This document shows positions 16,044 through 22,607 of a stretch of DNA of 64,000 nt, in pieces. The DNA comes from JAGNXB01 sp942490895 (GTDB taxonomy: Bacteria; Bacteroidota; Bacteroidia; Chitinophagales; Saprospiraceae). A model generated the notes under the pieces. The model was not told where the DNA came from. It did no database searches and worked only from the letters and a program-made list of their open reading frames with translations. The position numbers and the translations under genes are program-made. The stretch is from assembly GCA_942490895.1 (NCBI GenBank), contig CALNZC010000046.1, positions 36,536 through 100,535 of the forward strand, in the 5' to 3' direction. How positions within the stretch are numbered: position 1 is the stretch's first letter; each line of letters starts with the position of its first letter.

Positions 16044-17705
16044 ATGAAAAATTCCCTACTTTTTCTTTTGTTCCTTATTGGCATGATGTCATCAGCATTT
16101 GCGGTCACAGATATTTGCAATATCGAGATCACTCCGGATGCTCGGGCTTCAGCCTTCAGCAACGGTGAGTATGTCAATGTTAATATCGACTACAGCACTG
16201 ATGAAGTCGATGGTATTCGAATATTTGCCCGTCCATTTACAAATGGAGATCTCACACCGGAATATAGTGCAGCAGGATCTACTGTCCTTTTTGGAAGTGG
16301 TACCAAAAATAGCAACTTTACCATCACTCAAGGGAATGTCCTCGTGGATGAAATTCGAATTACAGTATTCAATGGAGATCAATCCGAATTACTGTACAGA
16401 ATGTACATTCCAGTACATTTCAGCTTCGGAACAACCGGAGTAAATCACTTCACGTTCTCCGATGATCCCGATCTGTCTTCACTTCTGTTGAATGAGACGT
16501 TTACAACCACCTTCGAGTATAATGTTTCTTATCCCGGTGGAATCCTGGTATTTATCCGCCCATTTACAGATGGCAATCTGACCCCGAATTATTCAGCTTC
16601 CGGGTCTAACACCTATACAGGCACAGGGGCTGCCAGTTCCAATTTCACATTTGATTCTGGTAATAATATTCATGTTGATGCACTTCGGGTTCGAATCATG
16701 AACACGGACCAATCGGTCATCATTGATGAGTTCTTCATTCCAGTCAATCTTCACTTCAGTACAACCAAAATCACGGATATCGTCCCTGAAGCAGGTATGT
16801 TTCCATTCAACAACGAAGACCGTGAAATTGTATTCAACTATTCCACAACAGAAGCTGCTGGGGTCCTCATCTTCCTCAGGCCATGGACCAATGGATTGTT
16901 GACAACCGATTACACCGCCTCTGGATCACTTCTATATATGGATTCTGGTACAGGATCGGGAAGCTTCTCTGTCGCTTCTGGCAACCAGAGAGTCGACCAT
17001 GTTCGATTCCGAGTCACCAACAGTGATCAATCAGAAGTGCTCTTGGAAATGTTCTACCCTGTTGAATACACATTTGGCAATTTCTTAGTTCGTGATATTG
17101 TCCTGTGTCCATCACCACCTGCACGACTGGAACACGGAACAAACGTGAAGGTGAACTACAATTACCACAATGATGAAGGAGTGAATACACTGGTATTCGT
17201 TCGCCCATTTTCCAATGGCGTGATTTGTCCGGATTATTCCGCATCTGGATCACAGACATATCCAGCAGGATTGGGATCGGCATCGGATAATTTTACGCTC
17301 AATTCAGGAAATGTCCTGGTGGATCAAATTCGTTTCCAGGTGAAAACCGAAGATCAGTCCACCATACTGGCTGAATATTTTATCCCTGTGCAATACCAAT
17401 ATGGAGAGGCTACTGTAGCGACATCCAATCCGGATAATATGGTGGAAGCCATTCAGCTTTATCCAAACCCTGCAACTGACGGTACAACCCTCATGCTACA
17501 ACTGAATCAAAACCAGCGTGTGCATGCCTCGATTTTAAATCTGACCGGACAATATGTTCAGGATCTGGGTGCACGTGATGTTGCAGCAGGCCACCCTGAA
17601 GTTTGGCAGATTGATGGTACCAATCTCTCTAGTGGGCTCTATCTCATACAGGTTGAAAGTGATGCATTCACAACCACTCGAAAACTGATCATTTCGAAAG
17701 AATGA
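16044..17705 (+). CDS. Secreted protein of four tandem ~105-residue beta-rich repeats with a type A T9SS sorting domain
   Basis: A signal peptide (MKNSLLFLLFLIGMMSSAFA) is followed by four homologous modules, each with an (I/V)F-R-P-(F/W)-(T/S)-(N/D)-G core, a Y-(S/T)-A-(A/S)-G-S step and an ending such as DQSEVLLEMFYPVEYTFG. The C-terminus is a type A T9SS domain: AIQLYPNPATDGTTLML, LTGQYVQDLG and LSSGLYLIQVES. The protein is expected to cross the outer membrane through type IX secretion. The repeat family is not one I recognise; an extracellular adhesive or carbohydrate-binding role would be a guess. An alternative ATG three codons upstream (16035) is possible. Confidence 0.85.
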   Translation: MKNSLLFLLFLIGMMSSAFAVTDICNIEITPDARASAFSNGEYVNVNIDYSTDEVDGIRIFARPFTNGDLTPEYSAAGSTVLFGSGTKNSNFTITQGNVLVDEIRITVFNGDQSELLYRMYIPVHFSFGTTGVNHFTFSDDPDLSSLLLNETFTTTFEYNVSYPGGILVFIRPFTDGNLTPNYSASGSNTYTGTGAASSNFTFDSGNNIHVDALRVRIMNTDQSVIIDEFFIPVNLHFSTTKITDIVPEAGMFPFNNEDREIVFNYSTTEAAGVLIFLRPWTNGLLTTDYTASGSLLYMDSGTGSGSFSVASGNQRVDHVRFRVTNSDQSEVLLEMFYPVEYTFGNFLVRDIVLCPSPPARLEHGTNVKVNYNYHNDEGVNTLVFVRPFSNGVICPDYSASGSQTYPAGLGSASDNFTLNSGNVLVDQIRFQVKTEDQSTILAEYFIPVQYQYGEATVATSNPDNMVEAIQLYPNPATDGTTLMLQLNQNQRVHASILNLTGQYVQDLGARDVAAGHPEVWQIDGTNLSSGLYLIQVESDAFTTTRKLIISKE

Positions 17706-18781
17706 TATGATGGCTGGTGGGTTGAATGAGATTCACCATTAATGTCATTCGCCCTTTTGTAAAGTGCGGACGAAACTCGCCCCTACGCGAGATTCGTCCG
17801 CCTTTCTAATTTCCGCTTTCCTGATTTCTCATTCCTGATTTCTTACGCCCCTTCAGGGCTTTGGATGAGGGTTGGTTCCAATCATCCCGCGTTGCGGGAT
17901 GCTCAGTTCTCGCGCCCCTTCAGGGCTTGCCAAGTGATCAAGCAAGGTCAATCCTTCCAATTTCCGATTTCCGCCCATCATGGCTGGATTTGCTGACTGG
18001 AATGGCCTGCATTTTTAATTCCGATTCATGTTAAGATATCACTACGGATTGAAGAATTCATTCTACGTCCTAGTGTGGCAGTTTCACCCCTACGGGGCGA
18101 CTGTTTCTTTCAGTGGCCTGTACTATAAACCTTGTACCCCTACGGGGCACTTTGTTTGCGATTGATTTGTACAGACTCCTGAAGTATAAAATTATTTCAA
18201 AATCATGGTCTGCTTTGAGTCACTGGCCATTGCCCATAGGGGTCCAATTTGGGATTCAAATTTCCGGGTTAGACCTGCACAGGTCAGACAAGACAATTGA
18301 ATATCCCATTTGTGTTCTGAACATTGCTTTTGCCAAACGTGAATCGTCCTTCTGACGCCACTAGTCCCTGGCCCCGTAGGGGTCAAAGGTTTATAGCAAA
18401 AAATATATCCTGTCCAATCGGCCCCGTAGGGGTCGAACTGCTGCTGTTCAAATAATTCAAATTTTTTAAACTCTGGGAATAGGCCTTTCCATAAATCGGC
18501 TCCATTTTCCTCAACAGATCAGGTTTTCCTGCTCCAAGTTGGGCAGTAGGATTTCTTGCGCCCCTTCAGGGCTCTTGAATGAGGCAATTCATTTGGTTGG
18601 GCGTTGCCCAACCCTGGGTTATTTCGCCCCTTCAGGGCTTGCCCAACGATCAGGCAAGGTCTAGCCTTCCGATTTCCGCATTCTGACTTATTCATTATCC
18701 CCGTCCCTGAGTCTCTCCGGCACAAGGTCTCATAGCCCTTCCGATTTCCCAATTCCTTCCGCCACAGCGGGCAGGCATTCC
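17706..18781. repeat. 1.1-kb gene-free region built from two families of palindromic repeats
   Basis: CGCCCCTTCAGGGCT elements occur at about 17848, 17910, 18558 and 18623, in pairs that flank a different central hairpin (CCCGCGTTGCGGG in one, TTGGGCGTTGCCCAA in the other). Between the two pairs, at 18085-18440, lies a diverged copy of the four-element ACCCCTAC unit from the RAYT array. Short ORFs across this stretch are translations of repeats and are not credible genes. Confidence 0.75.
18085..18440. repeat. Dispersed copy of the nested four-palindrome (ACCCCTAC) unit
   Basis: Order and orientation match the array 15 kb away: TCACCCCTACGGGGCG, then ACTATAAACCTTGTACCCC, then GCCCCGTAGGGGTCAAAG followed by TTTATAGC, then GCCCCGTAGGGGTCGAACTG. 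The outer right flank (TCGAACTGCTGCTG) is the reverse complement of the outer left flank of the array units. A weaker fifth core, CCCATAGGGG, lies at about 18235. The spacers between elements are unrelated to those of the array. Confidence 0.75.
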
Positions 18782-19363
18782 TCATTCCTCATTCCCAATA
18801 AGGTCCTTCTCCAACAGTCCGTAAATATGGCTATCCAGAAATTGCCCATTGTAATAATAGTTTTCCCGGAAATGCGCCTCCTTTTGAAAACCTGCACGGA
18901 GTAGAAGTGAAGAAGAAGCCACATTGTCCACATTGACGTTTGCCTCTATGCGATGTAATCCCATCTTCTGAAAAGCGTACGGCAGAACCACAGTCAGCGC
19001 CTCGCTCATAAATCCTTTGCGCCAATACTTCGGATGCAGAGAATAGCCAATCTCTCCAAATGCGTGTTCCTCATCCAGGCGCCAATAGCCCACATCACCC
19101 AGATACTTCTGGTCCTCTTTCCGAACGATCGCCCACAACAGCGCTTTTCCAGCCTCCATGCTGGCAACTCCTTCTTCAAGCTTTTCCCTCACTTCATCGA
19201 TCACGGCCGGCATAGGCCGGTCGATATAGCGCATGACCTCCTTGTTGGTCCGCTGGATGTACTTCTCCTCCATGAATCGCAGATCCATTCGGGTCAGAAA
19301 CAGGCGCTCTGTTTCCAGTTCGGGAAAGGGGTGGAAGGCTGATTTTATAAGGTGTTCCGACAT
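18782..19363 (-). CDS. GNAT acetyltransferase, RimJ/RimL-like
   Basis: The 193-residue protein shows the GNAT order used by ribosomal-protein and small-molecule N-acetyltransferases: LETERLFLTRMD, YLGDVGYWRLDEEHAFGEIG, HPKYWRKGFMSEAL (acetyl-CoA loop RKGFMSEAL) and RIEANVNVDNVASSSLLLRA followed by GFQKEAHFREN. It transfers an acetyl group from acetyl-CoA to an amine; the target cannot be read from sequence. The ATG at 19363 is preferred because the upstream in-frame extension is low-complexity and arises from repeat sequence. It stands alone between repeat-rich spacers. Confidence 0.88.
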   Translation of the reverse strand: MSEHLIKSAFHPFPELETERLFLTRMDLRFMEEKYIQRTNKEVMRYIDRPMPAVIDEVREKLEEGVASMEAGKALLWAIVRKEDQKYLGDVGYWRLDEEHAFGEIGYSLHPKYWRKGFMSEALTVVLPYAFQKMGLHRIEANVNVDNVASSSLLLRAGFQKEAHFRENYYYNGQFLDSHIYGLLEKDLIGNEE

Positions 19364-19991
19364 ACAACACAAGATAAGGGAACCAAGATTTCTCTTGTCT
19401 CTCGCAAAGGCCCAGACGCTGCGGTCTGGATCCGGACATCCCGCTAAAAGCGGGATCGTCCGGGCGCAACGGCGCAAAAATCAAAGAGGCGCAAAGAAAT
19501 CATGGATGGAAGTTTCTTCCATTCTCAATGTCTCTTCATCATTTTTCACTTGCCTGAGCACTCGGGCGTAGGCTGTCCGATCTTCAATATCCGGATGTTT
19601 GCTGATGACAAAGTTCCAAGTTGTGTACAGGTTGGGAGGTAGCCTAAAACGCTTAGCTGCTTGCCTGCCGTAGGCACGGTTCAACGTTCAAAAAGGAGCT
19701 GACGCTCCTTCTGTTCAATGTTCAACGTGAAACACATTAAACTTTGAACTGGCTGGCCGTCAGGCCATGCCTTAAACATTGAACAGCCCATCGGCACCAT
19801 ACTGCCAATCCCAAAGACAACCAGGAACCATGCCTTAGTACTCAGGACACTTTGATCATTGAACTGGCTCCCCGAGACTTCGGGGACGTCTTGAACATTG
19901 AACAGCCATTCTTCAATCCACTGCCAATCTCCAAAACAACCAGGAATGCGGAACAGATCTTCCCGCCAGGGAAGATCGCAGGAACTAGGAA
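19364..19991. repeat. Repeat-rich spacer with TTGAAC...GTTCAA hairpin cassettes
   Basis: Three short cassettes at about 19680-19730, 19740-19790 and 19855-19905 share TTGAAC/GTTCAA-type ends but contain different hairpins: AAGGAGCTGACGCTCCTT, GGCTGGCCGTCAGGCC and CTCCCCGAGACTTCGGGGA. A CCCGCTAAAAGCGGG hairpin lies near 19439. The only ORF of note is the short one at 19481-19684. Confidence 0.6.
19481..19684 (-). CDS. Small hypothetical ORF, possibly a gene remnant
   Basis: This 67-residue frame begins inside a palindromic repeat (GCCTGCCGTAGGCA), so its first 12 or so residues are probably repeat-derived. The rest (NLYTTWNFVISKHPDIEDRT and a charged RVLRQVKNDEETLRMEET tail) has protein-like composition, but I do not recognise it. 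It could be the end of a decayed gene or a chance ORF. Confidence 0.2.
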   Translation of the reverse strand: MNRAYGRQAAKRFRLPPNLYTTWNFVISKHPDIEDRTAYARVLRQVKNDEETLRMEETSIHDFFAPL

Positions 19992-21605
19992 TTACAATCC
20001 AAGCTCCCTTCCTTTCGGATACTTCACCTTGTAAGTAAAGCGCAACTCCTGATTCTGGCCGGGCGACAAGTCGAGATTCCAGGTGATGATACCAGACTCT
20101 TCATCCAGTTTTCCACCGTTGCCGATTTCGCTTTTCACCTCGATCTCCTTGTCCTGACTCACCGGGATCTGATCCTGGAGGCGGATATTTACCCTGCCGG
20201 TCTTGTTGTTCTTCACCTTGATCACCCAGGTAAAGGTTTCCTCTACCTTATTGCCAAAGAAGTTCTTGGCGCTCTTGTCCTTCACCTTGTCGCGCTGGAT
20301 AGCGATACCGATATCCGCACCCAGGGATACCTGAAGGCTGTCGCCGGCTTGACGGGTATTGATATACGTCTCGCCGATATAGGTTTGGCCATAGTAGATA
20401 TTGGCTTTTCCACTGGTCATATTCAACTCTTCAAAATCCTGAACGGTAGCTGTCAGGAAAGCCAGTGCATTGCGTTTGGGTGCGACGATGTACTGGTATT
20501 CAGCATCTGTTGTCTTTTTCTCGAGCAGGACGGTGTAGGGCTTGCCATCGGCAGGGATATCAAACTTCTCTGTCAGCGCAAATTCGGTGGTGGTGAGGTT
20601 TTCAGAACTCTCTCCAAGAGCGATGCCATCTCCCGTAATGCGCACACCATCAAGATAGTAATTGGTGGCTTTCTCTCTGGATCCACGAACATTTGCAGCG
20701 TCCATTTGAAGTCCTGCTGCTTGACTTGCTAACATTGGCTGTTGAAAATTCACCCACCATGGATAGAGTACAGGCAAGGTATTATTACGTGAAGGATCTC
20801 CAGTAGAAAGGGTCAGGTCTACCCCCGTCCAGTCTTCTCCCGTGCGGTTGTACACCTCTCCTTTATAATCGATATCCAGGGGTTTATTGATCTCATCTAC
20901 ACGAATATCAAAAGTGCTCTGCCAGTTGGCATTGGTGGTCAGATAAGTGATCTCCATATCCGCTGCCCCACCTGACTTGGACGTCAACCGAACGACAATG
21001 GTGCGCGCATTATCCGGGCGGAGGCGCTGACGCATTTCGGCTTGCTGCTTTTTGAGCTTGTCGATTTCCTTTTTGGACTCAACCAACTGATCCGAAATGC
21101 CAATTTTCTCGGTTTTAATCGCTTTTAGTCGCGTGCGGAAATACTCGGCCATCTTCTGCAAAGCCAATACATCGAGACCGGATTGTTCGCCACCAACCTT
21201 TTTATTGGTCAGCAAAAGAGATTCCTCCTCATTCAGGACCTCCAAACTAGCCTGGTTGGACTTCTGCTCCTTTTCGAGTTGATCGATCCGCACTTGCAAT
21301 TTTGTAAAGGCATCAGGCATGGGCAATTCCGCCAGGAATTCCCGGGTAGAGGTAACACTCAGAATGGTGAACCCCTTGCTGACCCTCGCCTGCAAACTGT
21401 TATCATCAATAGAAGGTGATAAGGCTGGAAACTGAAGTTCCACTGGACCGGAAGGCAGGGTGACCCGGGCTGTTCGGGTGACCGTGGCCCCGGAGCGATA
21501 CACTTTTACATCACGGATTGATGACGAAACCGTTACAGGGTCATTTGCGATCAACAGACCGTTCGTCAGGAAGATCATCAGAAAAAAGAGGGTACGCATA
21601 ATCAT
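19992..21605 (-). CDS. MuiA-like protein (DUF4140 + DUF4139), secreted
   Basis: A signal peptide (MRTLFFLMIFLTNGLLIAND) precedes a DUF4140 N-terminal domain (VTVSSSIRDVKVYRSGATVT), a coiled coil around residues 100-190 and a DUF4139 C-terminal domain (YLTTNANWQSTFDIRVDEI, YNRTGEDWTGVDLTLSTGDP, FTWVIKVKNNKTGRVNI, LDLSPGQNQELRFTYKVKYP). Mucoidy-inhibitor MuiA-family proteins are widespread, but the biochemical role is unknown. An unusual internal segment at 20638-20694, NVRGSREKATNYYLDGVRI, resembles a TonB-receptor plug loop. The start at 21605 (ATGATTATG) was chosen to place the signal peptide first. Confidence 0.85.
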   Translation of the reverse strand: MIMRTLFFLMIFLTNGLLIANDPVTVSSSIRDVKVYRSGATVTRTARVTLPSGPVELQFPALSPSIDDNSLQARVSKGFTILSVTSTREFLAELPMPDAFTKLQVRIDQLEKEQKSNQASLEVLNEEESLLLTNKKVGGEQSGLDVLALQKMAEYFRTRLKAIKTEKIGISDQLVESKKEIDKLKKQQAEMRQRLRPDNARTIVVRLTSKSGGAADMEITYLTTNANWQSTFDIRVDEINKPLDIDYKGEVYNRTGEDWTGVDLTLSTGDPSRNNTLPVLYPWWVNFQQPMLASQAAGLQMDAANVRGSREKATNYYLDGVRITGDGIALGESSENLTTTEFALTEKFDIPADGKPYTVLLEKKTTDAEYQYIVAPKRNALAFLTATVQDFEELNMTSGKANIYYGQTYIGETYINTRQAGDSLQVSLGADIGIAIQRDKVKDKSAKNFFGNKVEETFTWVIKVKNNKTGRVNIRLQDQIPVSQDKEIEVKSEIGNGGKLDEESGIITWNLDLSPGQNQELRFTYKVKYPKGRELGL

Positions 21606-21823
21606 TCGTTTATCATGTTCATCATAGTGTAGAGACAAGGCTCAACTGCAGTATTCGGTTCATCAACGGTGTAATGGAGGTCTTTCGTGTGTAGCCAGTA
21701 AAAGCGATGTCCGGTAGTGTTCCAAACATACAAATGTACACCCATCAACTCTTCTATGAAGATGCAAGAAGGGTCAACTTTGGTGGTTAGAATGTCCATT
21801 TACCTTATCCGGTGTATTTTCGG

Positions 21824-22336
21824 ATGGATGTCATGGCGAAAGAATTTAAAGCATTTTCAGTTCATCTTATTCTTGAACCCACATTGAATAAATACACCCC
21901 CATATTCGTCAATAGCCTTCCTCTACCACAACTTCTAATGGAACTGATGGCATCCGGACGCTGGAAATGTCCGGAGAACAGCATTCTCATCAAGGTCATC
22001 CCGTTCTTGCAGGAGGAAATCCTCTTTTTGGCGACTCTGGAAGAGATGGATCGTCAGTCCCAACTTGATATGGACCATGTCGAATGGTTTTATGAAAAAC
22101 GAAGCAAGCCAGGTGAGGCCAGTGACGATCTTCCCTGGCGGGACTCTCGCAAGTCGATCATCATCGCCACCAATAAGCATACTGGAGAAGATGTAGCCAT
22201 TGCGTTGGACTACCGTTTGTCGGCCAGCGACCCACGAGTCATTGCCACGAACTGGCATGGAGAACTGCCTGGCTGCCCGTGGGAACTCGTATGTCCAACT
22301 TTTGAGGACTTCACGAAGCAGTTGGGACTGATCTAA
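21824..22336 (+). CDS. SMI1/KNR4 (SUKH)-like protein
   Basis: The C-terminal half has the SUKH signature layout: IIATNKHTGEDVAIALDYRL, SDPRVIATNWHGE, then PGCPWELVCPTFEDFTKQLG. SUKH proteins include immunity proteins of polymorphic toxin systems as well as housekeeping members. No toxin gene is adjacent, so an immunity role is not supported here. Starts at 21824 (MDVMAKEF) and 21833 (MAKEF) are both plausible; the upstream GTG is unlikely. It is divergent from the MuiA-like gene. Confidence 0.6.
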   Translation: MDVMAKEFKAFSVHLILEPTLNKYTPIFVNSLPLPQLLMELMASGRWKCPENSILIKVIPFLQEEILFLATLEEMDRQSQLDMDHVEWFYEKRSKPGEASDDLPWRDSRKSIIIATNKHTGEDVAIALDYRLSASDPRVIATNWHGELPGCPWELVCPTFEDFTKQLGLI

Positions 22337-22579
22337 TGCAAAAGCGAGTATCACTTTCTGTGTGATTGTTCGTTTCCAAGAGTCTCTTGTCCTGGATTTC
22401 GAGCGATAATCACTCCAGTTAAATGCGCCACAGGAAGTTAAACTGTGGAGGCCATTTACTTGGAGCAGGATTTCCAAATTCCATTTTGACGTCCCCGAAG
22501 TGAACTGAACTCTATCAGATCAAGCATATGGTGCCCATTGAATCTTCAGCGAAGTAACAGTTTCCTCAGCCAAGAGGCC

Positions 22580-22587
22580 TATCTTTG
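22580..22587 (+). promoter_or_regulatory. -7 box TATCTTTG upstream of the pseudouridine synthase
   Basis: A match to TAnnTTTG lies 20 nt before the ATG at 22608, giving an expected leader of about 15 nt. It supports the ATG over the in-frame TTG at 22593. Confidence 0.55.
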
Positions 22588-22607
22588 CCCTCTTGACCCG
22601 CCCACAC

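Noticed and set aside
18113..18355. 80-residue ORF in the repeat-rich spacer
   Set aside because: It reads through palindromic repeat elements and has no start signal or protein-like pattern.
21602..21799. 65-residue minus-strand ORF just upstream of the MuiA-like gene
   Set aside because: No recognisable domain, no promoter box, and it ends within the MuiA start; most likely chance ORF in the divergent promoter region.
21824..22336. Toxin-immunity module around the SUKH-like gene
   Set aside because: No toxin, Rhs, VgrG or polymorphic-toxin gene is adjacent; SUKH proteins also have housekeeping roles.
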